Shown here piece by piece: positions 18,335 through 25,639 of a DNA stretch of 34,700 nucleotides (its first letter is position 1; every line of letters starts with the position of its first letter). Location of the stretch: contig JAJXWS010000035.1 of NCBI GenBank assembly GCA_021781495.1, positions 1-34,700 of the forward strand, written 5' to 3'. This DNA comes from Acidobacteriota bacterium. Its GTDB lineage: Bacteria > Acidobacteriota > Terriglobia > Terriglobales > Acidobacteriaceae. The notes under the pieces were generated by a model. The model ran no database searches, had not been told where the DNA came from, and was given only the letters and a program-made list of their open reading frames with translations. The position numbers were made by a program, and so were the translations under genes.

Positions 18335-18997
18335 ATGGGATTTGAGAGCGTAAAGAAGGTCGCCGAGGCCGACTTCCCCAGCCGCTGGGGCCACTTCCGC
18401 ATCCTCGGCTTTGAGGGTACGCTGCCCGCGCCCCGCCCCTGCGATCAGGGCGCAACGGGCGATTCCGCAAAGCCCCTCGTGGAGGGACTCGTCGCCGTCG
18501 TCATGGGAGACATCCACTCCGCGCCGCCGCTGGTGCGCATTCACTCGCAGTGCCTTACCGGCGATGTGTTTGGCTCGCTGCGCTGCGACTGCCGCCTGCA
18601 GCTGGAGATGGCGCTGGCCCGCATTGCGCAGGAGGGAGCGGGCATCCTGCTCTACGAGCAGCAGGAGGGCCGCGGCATCGGCCTGATGGCCAAGCTGAAG
18701 GCCTATGAGCTGCAGGATCAGGGACTGGATACCGTGGAGGCCAACGTCGAGCTTGGCTTTGCCGCCGATTGCCGCGAGTACGAGCTGCCGTCCGAGGTGC
18801 TCAAGCTGATGGGCGTCCGGCAGCTTCGCCTGATGACGAATAATCCGGACAAGGTGGCCGCGCTGGAGTCAGCCGGAGTGACCGTGACCGAGCGCGTCTC
18901 CGCCGAGGTGGAGCCGCAGGAGACCTTCGAGCGCTATCTGCGCACCAAGCAGGAAAAGATGGGCCACATCCTCGACACGCTGGACACCGAGGAGTAG
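18335..18997 (+). CDS. ribA: GTP cyclohydrolase II
   Basis: It opens GTP and releases formate and pyrophosphate in the first step of riboflavin synthesis. The protein has 220 aa from the ATG at 18335. The three zinc cysteines fit SQCLTGDVFGSLRCDCR (Cys73, Cys84, Cys86; C-x10-C-x-C). The catalytic region EGRGIGLMAKLKAYELQDQ and DTVEANVELGF follow, then GVRQLRLMTNNPDK. It is stand-alone, not fused to a DHBP synthase (RibB) domain, and no other riboflavin gene is nearby. The N-terminal 30 residues add a segment (FPSRWGHFRILGFEG) found in several stand-alone bacterial RibA proteins. No FMN riboswitch is visible upstream; a promoter directly abuts the start codon. Confidence 0.95.
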   Translation: MGFESVKKVAEADFPSRWGHFRILGFEGTLPAPRPCDQGATGDSAKPLVEGLVAVVMGDIHSAPPLVRIHSQCLTGDVFGSLRCDCRLQLEMALARIAQEGAGILLYEQQEGRGIGLMAKLKAYELQDQGLDTVEANVELGFAADCREYELPSEVLKLMGVRQLRLMTNNPDKVAALESAGVTVTERVSAEVEPQETFERYLRTKQEKMGHILDTLDTEE

Positions 18998-19002
18998 CGG
19001 CG

Positions 19003-19020
19003 GGCTCGCAGCCGCGAGCC
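19003..19020. terminator. Hairpin between convergent ribA and DinB genes
   Basis: GGCTCGC pairs with GCGAGCC around an AGCC loop, 6 bp after the ribA stop and 11 bp before the end of the convergent gene. There is no T-tract on either side, so efficiency is doubtful. Confidence 0.45.
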
Positions 19021-19030
19021 TATGCCCCGC

Positions 19031-19567
19031 TCAGCCGCGCAGCGCCCGCAGCAACTTGGCCGTGGTCACCACCTGCCCCACGTGCCGCTGCGTGTGGTCG
19101 GCCACATGGATGAGCGCGCCGCCGATGGAGGTGGGCAACTGCTTGCGCCCCACTCCGCGAAAGGTATTCAGGTCCGCCGTAGCCAGCACGCGAATGCGCT
19201 CGGCCGCATTGCTGAACGCCACTTCTACCTCGGCCAGCAACTCGGCCAGCGACTCTTCCCCGCTCTGCTCGGCCTTCAGCGCGTCGAGCTGCTCGCGCGT
19301 CAACTGCCCGCCCTCGGCGTAGGTCAGGATGCGGTCAGTGGAGCGCGCAATGTGGCGCAGGTGAAAGGCCACTGCGGTCAGTCCGTGCGGCTGGGAATGA
19401 ATCTCGGCGTCGGTCAGCCCGGCGGTCCACTTTGTCAGGTCGTCGATTGCCAGATCGAGCGCGTGCAAGACGGCGCGTCCGGCCGCAGGCACATCTGCAT
19501 GCGTGCCGCGCAGCCACGGCTCCACGTACGGAGCGGGACTTGAAGCAGGAGCAGGGGAAGTACTCAT
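19031..19567 (-). CDS. DinB-family (four-helix, metal-binding) protein
   Basis: The protein has 178 aa, and AAGGAGA lies about 8 nt before the ATG. DinB-like proteins are four-helix bundles that bind one divalent metal with three histidines and act as thiol transferases or related enzymes. Candidate ligands are in AFHLRHIARS (His69/His72) and in the last helix, HVADHTQRHVGQ (His154, His158, His162). The first 15 residues are a Pro/Ser/Ala-rich tail. It is the second gene of a minus-strand pair, 29 bp after the P-loop kinase-like gene. The substrate is unknown; these proteins are abundant paralogues in Acidobacteriota. Confidence 0.88.
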   Translation of the reverse strand: MSTSPAPASSPAPYVEPWLRGTHADVPAAGRAVLHALDLAIDDLTKWTAGLTDAEIHSQPHGLTAVAFHLRHIARSTDRILTYAEGGQLTREQLDALKAEQSGEESLAELLAEVEVAFSNAAERIRVLATADLNTFRGVGRKQLPTSIGGALIHVADHTQRHVGQVVTTAKLLRALRG

Positions 19568-19596
19568 GCTGATTTCTCCTTTTTCTGAATGCCAGC

Positions 19597-20334
19597 CTAG
19601 CCCGCGCTCTTCACGCGCACCACGGTGATCTTGGCAAAGCCCTCTTCAAAGACCGGCGGCTTCAGTTTCTCGGCCATCTTGCGCATCACCTCTTCGGCCA
19701 CCATGCGGTCGCGCGAGCGGTTGCGCTCCAGGCACACCTCCAGCGGCACATCGAAGAAGACCGCCTGCACCTCATAGCCAAAGCTCTTGGCCATCTTGAT
19801 CCACTGCCGCCGCTCGTGGACCGACAGGTTGGTGGCGTCCACGTAGTTCCACGGCATGCGCGCAATGAGCCTGGCGCGCAGCAGCGAGCGCAGCGTGGAG
19901 AAGACCAGCCCCTGGTAGCGCTGCTCCTCCACATCGTCAAAGAGGATGTTGCGCAGCAGATCGCTGGAGAGCGGCGTGACACCGCGGCGCCGGAACCAGG
20001 TGGTCTTGCCCGATCCGGGCAGGCCGATGGCCAGCACCACGTATCCCTTGGGCGCCTGCGCCGAGCGCTCGGCGGCCTGCGGCTCCGCGGGGGGAAGAGA
20101 CGGCGACTCGGGTTGCGTCTCCATCTCCAGCCGGCCTGCGCCGGCGGGCTGGGACCACTCCGCCTCAGGAGCGGGCTGGCGCGGGGGCGCCGGATGCGCA
20201 GGCGGCCTGGCGGCCACTCCTGCCTCGTCCGGGTACACCGGAACCAGCGGTCGGGGTTGATTCGATGGAATTTCCTGGCCTATCTTGCCTGTCGACTCCG
20301 AAGTATTCGGGGCGCGTTTGGAACGTCTTCTCAT
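19597..20334 (-). CDS. P-loop ATPase/kinase-like protein (AAA_33, polynucleotide-kinase type) with disordered N-terminus
   Basis: The protein has 245 aa. Residues 1-95 are rich in Pro, Ala, Glu and Ser and probably disordered. The kinase-like domain begins with KGYVVLAIGLPGSGKTTW, with the Walker A motif at residues 104-112. SSDLLRNILFDD follows, in the position where PNK/zeta-toxin-type kinases have their catalytic Asp region. YVDATNLSVHERRQW and a lid-like ERNRSRDRMVAEEVMRKM segment complete the fold. Such proteins phosphorylate nucleic-acid 5' ends or small metabolites; no antitoxin or RNA-ligase partner is present, so the substrate is open. AAGGCGG is a close but usable ribosome-binding site. 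Confidence 0.82.
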   Translation of the reverse strand: MRRRSKRAPNTSESTGKIGQEIPSNQPRPLVPVYPDEAGVAARPPAHPAPPRQPAPEAEWSQPAGAGRLEMETQPESPSLPPAEPQAAERSAQAPKGYVVLAIGLPGSGKTTWFRRRGVTPLSSDLLRNILFDDVEEQRYQGLVFSTLRSLLRARLIARMPWNYVDATNLSVHERRQWIKMAKSFGYEVQAVFFDVPLEVCLERNRSRDRMVAEEVMRKMAEKLKPPVFEEGFAKITVVRVKSAG

Positions 20335-20693
20335 GCCGCCTTCAACACCTGCGATTTGTTAACGGGATACCATACTTCCGTGCAGCGCTGCAAATGCTGT
20401 GAATTTCATCACATACCATCCTGTGAATGGCCCTGCACAATGGAGTAGCCACAAGCTCGCCCGAAAGCAGCGAAACGCGAGCAATTCACTTCGGCTTCGC
20501 TGCGGGAAATGCTAAGATTAAGGGTTTGGTGCAATTGCCTGCCGAACTCTTCGCCGGTCCTTCTCCGTCGTCCCCGCTGGCCACTCTCGTGGCCGTAAGG
20601 CATGGGCGGCGCGCGGAAAGACAGCGGGGTTTGGCCGCCGAACGCCGCAACCCCATTAAACCTCAGTTCGATTGAATACGAAGGAGAACACAC
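20335..20693. other. 359-bp divergent intergenic region with structured gapA leader
   Basis: It lies between the P-loop kinase-like gene (-) and gapA (+). A TGCTAAGAT element at 20510-20518 is the best gapA promoter candidate and leaves a leader of about 165 nt. The leader contains a perfect GGCCAC-TCTC-GTGGCC hairpin (20579-20594) and a GGGGTT/AACCCC stem (20626-20631 with 20649-20654) enclosing GGC/GCC. An 82-codon open frame at 20427-20675 has no protein-like features and is not called a gene. Confidence 0.5.
20510..20518 (+). promoter_or_regulatory. Putative extended -10 promoter of gapA
   Basis: TG-C-TAAGAT, with TTCGGC exactly 17 bp upstream as a weak -35. It matches the TGNTA pattern seen before eno and hpf. 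Confidence 0.4.
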
Positions 20694-21698
20694 ATGGCAG
20701 TAAAGGTTGGCATCAACGGCTTCGGCCGAATTGGCCGCAACGTTCTGCGCGCCGCGCTTGGCAATCCCGAGATTGAATTTGTTGCCGTCAACGACTTGAC
20801 CAGCCCGGCGACCCTCGCCCACCTGCTCAAGTACGACTCGATCCTGGGCAATCTGCCCAACGAGATCGTAGCCGGCGCTGACTTCATCTCCGTCGACGGC
20901 AAGAAGATCAAGGTCTATGCCGAGAAGGATCCCGCCAAGCTTCCCTGGGCGGAAGTGGGCGCGCAGGTTGTGGTCGAGTCGACCGGCCGCTTTACCGATG
21001 CGACCGTCGCCAAGGCGCACCTGGGTGAGACCGTGAAGAAGGTCATCATCTCGGCCCCGGCCACCAACGAAGACCTCACCATCGTGCTGGGCGTCAACCA
21101 GGACAAGTACGATCCGGCCAAGCACAACGTCATCTCCAACGCCAGCTGCACCACCAACTGCCTGGCGCCGGTCGTCAAGGTGCTCATCAAGGAATTCGGC
21201 ATCGTCAGCGGCATCATGACCACCATCCACAGCTACACCAACGACCAGGTCATCCTCGACTTCCCGCACAAGGACCTGCGCCGCGCCCGCGCTGCCGCGC
21301 TGAACATGATCCCCAGCTCCACCGGCGCCGCCAAGGCCCTCAAGCTGGTCATCCCCGAGGTTGCCGGCAAGCTGGACGGCTTCGCCATCCGCGTCCCAAC
21401 CCCCAACGTATCCATCGTTGACCTGACCTTCATCAGCGAGAAGGCCACCGACGCCAAGGCCGTGAACGCCGCGCTGAAGGCCGCCTCCGAAGGCGAGCTG
21501 AAGGGCATCCTCGGCTACGACGAGAACCAGCTTGTCAGCTCCGACTTCAAGGGCGACAAGCGCAGCTCCATCGTTGATGCTCCGCTGACCAAGGTGGTGG
21601 GCAACAGCGTGAAGGTGCTGAGCTGGTATGACAACGAGTGGGGCTACTCCAATCGCGTTGTCGATCTCATCGGCTTCCTGGCCCAGAAGGGCCTGTAA
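20694..21698 (+). CDS. gapA: Glyceraldehyde-3-phosphate dehydrogenase, type I
   Basis: It oxidises and phosphorylates glyceraldehyde-3-phosphate to 1,3-bisphosphoglycerate. The protein has 334 aa, and AAGGAG lies 8 nt before the ATG. The N-terminal Rossmann motif is INGFGRIGRN (residues 8-17). Asp34 in AVNDL is the residue that favours NAD over NADP. The catalytic Cys152 sits in SNASCTTNCLAP, with the partner His near 179 (TTIHSYTNDQ). The C-terminal region has SWYDNEWGYSNRVVDL. First gene of the gapA-ridA-like-pgk-tpiA run, with a hairpin directly after the stop. It is probably the main glycolytic GAPDH. Confidence 0.98.
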   Translation: MAVKVGINGFGRIGRNVLRAALGNPEIEFVAVNDLTSPATLAHLLKYDSILGNLPNEIVAGADFISVDGKKIKVYAEKDPAKLPWAEVGAQVVVESTGRFTDATVAKAHLGETVKKVIISAPATNEDLTIVLGVNQDKYDPAKHNVISNASCTTNCLAPVVKVLIKEFGIVSGIMTTIHSYTNDQVILDFPHKDLRRARAAALNMIPSSTGAAKALKLVIPEVAGKLDGFAIRVPTPNVSIVDLTFISEKATDAKAVNAALKAASEGELKGILGYDENQLVSSDFKGDKRSSIVDAPLTKVVGNSVKVLSWYDNEWGYSNRVVDLIGFLAQKGL

Positions 21699-21713
21699 AC
21701 AACCCTCTCAACT

Positions 21714-21750
21714 GGCGCGCCGGGGTTGATCAACCCTGGCGCGCCTCTTC
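21714..21750 (+). terminator. Strong hairpin after gapA
   Basis: GGCGCGCC (21714-21721) plus GGGGTTGA pairs with TCAACCCT plus GGCGCGCC (21730-21745): 16 complementary positions with a single G-U wobble; the central few bases would form the loop. It is followed by TCTTCT, a weak U-tract. Probably a partial terminator or mRNA end-protecting element between gapA and the next gene. Confidence 0.65.
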
Positions 21751-21760
21751 TGAAGACACC

Positions 21761-22147
21761 ATGCGACAAAATATCACCGGCGGATCTCCGTACGAGCCCA
21801 TCCTCGGGTTCTCGCGCGCTGTCCGCATCGGCAACGTTGTGCACCTCTCCGGCACGGGCCCCGTCGGCGCCGACCACGAAGACGCCGCCGGCCAGACGCG
21901 TCGCATTTTCGCCATCGCCGCCGAGGCTCTCGCCAAGGCAGGAACCTCCTTTGAACACGTGGTCCGCACCCGCCTCTACCTCACGCATGTTGAGGATTGG
22001 GAGGCCATCGGCCGCGTCCACGGAGAGTTCTTTTCGCAGATTCGCCCCGCCAGCACCATGGTGGTCGTAGCCAGGCTGCTCAACCCGGCATGGCGCATTG
22101 AGATCGAGATGGAAGCTGTCATTCCCGACTCGACGACCGGCAACTAA
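21761..22147 (+). CDS. RidA/YjgF-family protein lacking the catalytic arginine
   Basis: The protein has 128 aa from the ATG at 21761; the frame is open further upstream inside gapA, but the hairpin lies in between. RidA proteins hydrolyse reactive imines/enamines (2-aminoacrylate). The fold signatures are present: FSRAVRIGNVVHLSGTGPV (residues 18-36), TRRIFAIAAEALAKAGTSFEHVVRTRLYL and RPASTMVVVARL…IEIEMEAV. Where RidA has the substrate-binding Arg (PARS), this protein has Pro-Ala-Ser-Thr (Ser98), as in Rid subfamilies that lack deaminase activity. Its place between gapA and pgk suggests a role tied to glycolytic intermediates or their damage products, but this is inference. The ribosome-binding site is weak (GAAGA). 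Confidence 0.88.
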   Translation: MRQNITGGSPYEPILGFSRAVRIGNVVHLSGTGPVGADHEDAAGQTRRIFAIAAEALAKAGTSFEHVVRTRLYLTHVEDWEAIGRVHGEFFSQIRPASTMVVVARLLNPAWRIEIEMEAVIPDSTTGN

Positions 22148-22172
22148 TCCAGCCCAAGGAAGGCACAGTCCC

Positions 22173-23387
22173 ATGTCCAAGCTCTCCATTCGCGACATCG
22201 ATTTGACCAACAAGCGCGTCTTCATTCGCGTCGACTTCAACGTGCCGCTGACGGAAGACGGCTCGACCATCACCGACGACACCCGCATCGTGGCCACGCT
22301 GCCCACCATCGAGTACGCCCTGCGCCACAAGGCGAAGGTCATCCTCGCCTCGCACCTCGGCCGCCCCAAGGGCAAGCCGAATCCGAAGTACTCCCTGCGC
22401 CCGGTGGTGGACCGCCTCCGCGCCCTGCTCGACAAGCAGCTGAGCGAGAGCGTGAACGTGGCCTTTGCGCCCGACTGCGTGGGCGACGTGGCGGAAGAGC
22501 TTGCCCGCCAGCTTGAGTCCGGCCAGGTGCTGCTGCTGGAGAACCTGCGCTACCACGCCGAAGAGGAAGCCAACGACCCCGCCTTCTCCAAGGCTCTGGC
22601 CTCGCTGGCCGAGGTCTACGTAAACGACGCCTTCGGCTCCGCGCACCGCGCCCATGCCTCCACGGAGGGCATCACGCACTACCTCAAGCCCGCCGTTGCC
22701 GGCCTGCTGATGGAGAAGGAGATTACCTACCTCGGCAAGGCGCTGGAATCGCCTGAGAAGCCGTTTGTCGCCATCATCGGCGGCTCCAAGATCTCCGGCA
22801 AGATCGACGTGATCAACAACCTGCTCGACAAGGTGGACACGCTGGTCATCGTCGGCGGCATGGCCTACACCTTCCAGCGCGCGCTCGGTATCACGACCGG
22901 CAAGTCGCTGGTGGAAGAGGACAAGATCGAGATCGCGAAGGAAGCGCTGACCAAGGCCAAGGCCAAGGGCGTCAACCTGCTGCTGCCGGTGGATAACGTC
23001 CTTGCCGACAGCTTTGCGCCCGACGCCAAGACCCAGCCCTGGGATACTGACAAGGACTTCCCGGCCGACTGGCAGGGCCTGGACATCGGCCCCAAGTCTG
23101 TCGCGGCCATTGAGGAGGTCGTCTCCACTGCGAAGACCATCGTGTGGAACGGCCCCGCCGGCGTCTTCGAGTTTCCCCGCTTTGCCGTTGGCACCAACGC
23201 CATCGCACGCGCCGTCGCGGCCAACAAGGCTGCCACGTCGATTATCGGCGGCGGCGACTCCGTGAGCGCCATCAACCAGGCCGGCGTTGCCGACCAGATT
23301 ACCCACATCTCCACCGGCGGCGGAGCCAGCCTCGAATTCCTCGAAGGCAAAAAACTCCCCGGCGTAGAAGCCCTTACTGACAAGTAA
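22173..23387 (+). CDS. pgk: Phosphoglycerate kinase
   Basis: It transfers the acyl phosphate of 1,3-bisphosphoglycerate to ADP. The protein has 404 aa from the ATG at 22173; AAGGAAGG lies about 10 nt upstream. The N-domain substrate motifs are RVDFNVPL (residues 19-26) and SHLGRPKGK (60-68), then LLENLRYHAEEE and NDAFGSAHRAHAST. The nucleotide-binding C-domain has GGSKISGKIDVI, WNGPAGVFE and GGGDSVSAI, with a GGGASLEFLEGK end. It is 25 bp after the RidA-like gene and likely co-translated with it. Two hairpins lie in the gap before tpiA. Confidence 0.98.
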   Translation: MSKLSIRDIDLTNKRVFIRVDFNVPLTEDGSTITDDTRIVATLPTIEYALRHKAKVILASHLGRPKGKPNPKYSLRPVVDRLRALLDKQLSESVNVAFAPDCVGDVAEELARQLESGQVLLLENLRYHAEEEANDPAFSKALASLAEVYVNDAFGSAHRAHASTEGITHYLKPAVAGLLMEKEITYLGKALESPEKPFVAIIGGSKISGKIDVINNLLDKVDTLVIVGGMAYTFQRALGITTGKSLVEEDKIEIAKEALTKAKAKGVNLLLPVDNVLADSFAPDAKTQPWDTDKDFPADWQGLDIGPKSVAAIEEVVSTAKTIVWNGPAGVFEFPRFAVGTNAIARAVAANKAATSIIGGGDSVSAINQAGVADQITHISTGGGASLEFLEGKKLPGVEALTDK

Positions 23388-23390
23388 ACC

Positions 23391-23433
23391 TCCGCGGCGC
23401 GCCGGGTGTGATCCACATCGAGCCCGCCGCGGA
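23391..23433 (+). terminator. First hairpin after pgk
   Basis: TCCGCGGCG (23391-23399) pairs perfectly with CGCCGCGGA (23425-23433) around a 25-nt loop, starting 4 bp after the pgk stop. No T-tract follows. Confidence 0.4.
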
Positions 23434-23439
23434 ATATCG

Positions 23440-23474
23440 GCGCTCCGGGTCCCGCATGCGGGACCCGGGAGCGC
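23440..23474 (+). terminator. Second, long hairpin after pgk
   Basis: GCGCTCC plus GGGTCCCGCA pairs with TGCGGGACCC plus GGAGCGC, a 17-bp stem with one bulged G at 23467. The fully base-paired arms leave almost no loop, so the central bases must open. No U-tract follows, so it may be a stability or partial-termination element. Confidence 0.5.
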
Positions 23475-23526
23475 ACGAACTCTTCCACTCCAGAAAAACT
23501 CTTCGCCGCACGCTGCTGCCTGCATC

Positions 23527-23582
23527 GCTGACCAGCTGACTTGCTAACTCGCTGACTTGCTGACTCGCTGACTTGCTAACTC
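23527..23582. repeat. Tandem 8-bp repeat between pgk and tpiA (seven copies)
   Basis: Consecutive octamers read GCTGACCA, GCTGACTT, GCTAACTC, GCTGACTT, GCTGACTC, GCTGACTT, GCTAACTC: unit GCTRACTY. From the second copy they also form a 16-bp period. The array starts about 140 bp after pgk and ends about 90 bp before the tpiA start, in a non-coding gap. Confidence 0.85.
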
Positions 23583-23669
23583 GTCCGCTCACCAGCCTGT
23601 TCCACGTGCTCCCCATCACGCTGCGGCCAATTCCCATCCGATAAAATCAAAGTGAGGAATTCCAAACAC

Positions 23670-24422
23670 ATGTCCCGTACAAAGCTCATCGCCGCCAACT
23701 GGAAGATGTACAAGACGCCCGCGGAAGCCAAGGCGTTTGTTGAAGCCTTTCTGCCGCTCGTCGCCGGCCACACCCGCGACGAGATCGCGCTCTTCCCGTC
23801 GCCCGTTCTGCTGCCCACCGTCGTTGAAGCCGCCAAGGGCTCGAACGTGGCCGTCGGCTGCCAGAACATCCACTTCGCCGAGGAGGGCGCCTACACCGGC
23901 GAGACCTCCGTGGGCCAGCTCAAGGCCGTCGGCGGCACGCACACGCTCATCGGCCACTCTGAGCGCCGCCAGTACTTCGCCGAGACCGACGAGATCGTCA
24001 ACAAGAAGCTTCACACCGCGCTCAAGCACGGCCTCATCCCCGTTGTCTGCATCGGCGAGGTGCTGGCCGAGCGCGAGGCCGGCAAGACCGCCGAAGTGCT
24101 CAAGACGCAGGTCGCCGGCGCCTTTGCGGGCATCACGCCAGAGGCTGCCGCGCCCATCGTCATCGCCTATGAGCCCGTGTGGGCCATCGGCACCGGCAAG
24201 ACCGCCACGCCGGAGATGGCCGTGGAGGCCCACCAGATCATCCGCGCTGAAGTGGCCAAGCTGCTCGGCGCATCCGTCGCGGACGGCATGCGCATCCTGT
24301 ACGGTGGCAGCGTGAAGCCGGACAACGCCACCGCCCTGTGCGGCCAGGAAGAGATTGACGGCGCGCTCGTGGGCGGAGCCAGCCTCAAGCCGGACTCCTT
24401 CACCGCCATCGTCAAGTACTAA
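23670..24422 (+). CDS. tpiA: Triosephosphate isomerase
   Basis: It interconverts dihydroxyacetone phosphate and glyceraldehyde-3-phosphate. The protein has 250 aa from the ATG at 23670; a GTG at 23652 is in frame, but GAGGA at 23654-23658 fits the ATG as its ribosome-binding site. Catalytic residues are visible: Asn10 and Lys12 in AANWKMYK, His96 in GHSERR, and Glu168 in AYEPVWAIGTGK, whose second half is the start of loop 6. The phosphate-binding LYGGSVKPDN and GALVGGASL complete the barrel. It is fourth in the gapA run, but separated from pgk by 282 bp holding two hairpins and a tandem repeat. TAAAAT at 23642-23647 could be its own -10. Confidence 0.98.
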   Translation: MSRTKLIAANWKMYKTPAEAKAFVEAFLPLVAGHTRDEIALFPSPVLLPTVVEAAKGSNVAVGCQNIHFAEEGAYTGETSVGQLKAVGGTHTLIGHSERRQYFAETDEIVNKKLHTALKHGLIPVVCIGEVLAEREAGKTAEVLKTQVAGAFAGITPEAAAPIVIAYEPVWAIGTGKTATPEMAVEAHQIIRAEVAKLLGASVADGMRILYGGSVKPDNATALCGQEEIDGALVGGASLKPDSFTAIVKY

Positions 24423-24433
24423 GCCGCACCCCC

Positions 24434-24478
24434 AAAAGCCAGCGGCCGCGAGTCATGCACTCGCGGCCGTTGCTTTTT
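24434..24478. terminator. Rho-independent terminator after tpiA
   Basis: GGCCGCGAGT (24444-24453) pairs with ACTCGCGGCC (24459-24468) around a CATGC loop; flanking AAAAGC and GCTTTTTT complete a strong, nearly bidirectional terminator. It separates tpiA (+) from convergent rapZ (-). Confidence 0.9.
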
Positions 24479-24554
24479 TCGGCGCATGCGCCGTGCGCTG
24501 TCCTTCGCGTCCTATCTGCTCTAACTCATGCGAGTTATCGCCTGAGTTATCCGT

Positions 24555-25484
24555 TTATCGTGGCATGTCGCGATGCAGCGCCTTTACCTTGTAACCGGCC
24601 TTGCGCAGTCGCTTGCTCATCTCCTCGGCCATCATCACGCTGCGGTGCTGCCCGCCGGTGCATCCAAAGGCCACGGTCAGATAACTCTTGCCTTCTTCCA
24701 CATAGTGCGGCAGTAAGTACAGCATAAGTTCCGTCACTTTCCCAAGAAACTCTTCCGTCTGCGGAAAGCCGCGCACATAGGCGGCAACCTTGGGATCCTT
24801 GCCGGTCTTCCTGCGAAACTCCGGCACAAAGTGCGGATTGGGCAGGAAGCGCACGTCGAACACCAGGTCCGCATCCAGCGGCACGCCGTTCTTGAAGCCG
24901 AAGCTGAGGCAGGAGACCAGCAGACGTTGCTGCTTCTTCTCCTGCCCAAAGCGCGACTGGATATGCGCGCGCAACTCGTGCACGTTGAAGTTGGAGGTAT
25001 CGACCAGCGTGTCGGCCACATTGCGAATCGGGTCCAGCAACTGGCGCTCTTCCACAATGGAGCGCTCCACCGTCTCCGATCGCCGCAGCGGGTGCGGACG
25101 GCGCGTCTCAGAGTAGCGCCGCACCAGCACCGCATCCTGCGCGTCCAGAAAGACCACCCGCGTGGGCAGCAGTTGCTTTACGCGCTTCAGGATGTCCGGC
25201 AGGCGGTCCAGCGTCTGCCCTTCGCGAATGTCCACCACGATGGCCGCGCGCTGAATCTCGCGCGACTTGCCCACCAGAGTTGCGAACTCCGTCAGCAACT
25301 CCAGCGGCAGATTATCGACGGCGTGATAACCAAGGTCTTCAAAGGCCTTCAGCGCGGAAGCTTTTCCCGCACCTGAGATGCCGGTTACAATCACCAGCTC
25401 TTTCGCTGGCTCACTTGTCTCTTTGTTCACAGCGGCGGCCGATCGCCGGGAGGCCGTTCGGGGCGCCGGTCTTGGGGGCGTCAT
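24555..25484 (-). CDS. rapZ: RNase adapter RapZ / YvcJ-family nucleotide-binding protein
   Basis: In E. coli RapZ guides RNase E to the sRNA GlmZ and so controls glucosamine-6-phosphate synthesis for the envelope. The protein has 309 aa from the ATG at 25484; the first 28 residues are a non-conserved basic/Ser-rich tail. The N-domain P-loop is GISGAGKAS (residues 35-43): the usual Ser/Thr right after Lys41 is Ala, with Ser next. DLGYHAVDNLP follows. The C-domain has SCLSFGFKNGVP, DVRFLPNPHFVPE, FGCTGGQHRSV and a terminal HRDMPR, all diagnostic. It is the last gene of the rpoN-hpf block, but a terminator lies between hpf and it, so it may have its own promoter. Confidence 0.95.
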   Translation of the reverse strand: MTPPRPAPRTASRRSAAAVNKETSEPAKELVIVTGISGAGKASALKAFEDLGYHAVDNLPLELLTEFATLVGKSREIQRAAIVVDIREGQTLDRLPDILKRVKQLLPTRVVFLDAQDAVLVRRYSETRRPHPLRRSETVERSIVEERQLLDPIRNVADTLVDTSNFNVHELRAHIQSRFGQEKKQQRLLVSCLSFGFKNGVPLDADLVFDVRFLPNPHFVPEFRRKTGKDPKVAAYVRGFPQTEEFLGKVTELMLYLLPHYVEEGKSYLTVAFGCTGGQHRSVMMAEEMSKRLRKAGYKVKALHRDMPR

Positions 25485-25581
25485 GCGCCCATCGTACACT
25501 GTCGCGCCATCTCTGGGGAAAGCGGTGGCGCGTGCAGGCCCCGGCGCATGGCAACAAAGCACCCGGCGCGGCCACGCACGC

Positions 25582-25619
25582 AAAAAACTGAGGGCACGGC
25601 TGTGCGCCGTACCCTCAGT
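25582..25619 (-). terminator. Rho-independent terminator after hpf
   Basis: On the minus strand ACTGAGGG-t-ACGGC pairs with GCCGT-g-CCCTCAGT around a five-base loop, followed directly by TTTTTT. It begins about 20 bp after the hpf stop. Confidence 0.9.
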
Positions 25620-25639
25620 GCATTGCAGCAACGCAGTTG

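Noticed and set aside
20427-20675. An 82-codon open frame upstream of gapA
   Set aside because: No ribosome-binding site and no protein-like pattern; it overlaps the proposed promoter and the hairpins of the gapA leader.
22119-23525. A 468-codon open frame antisense to pgk
   Set aside because: It is a shadow of a well-conserved pgk; the translation has no recognisable motif.
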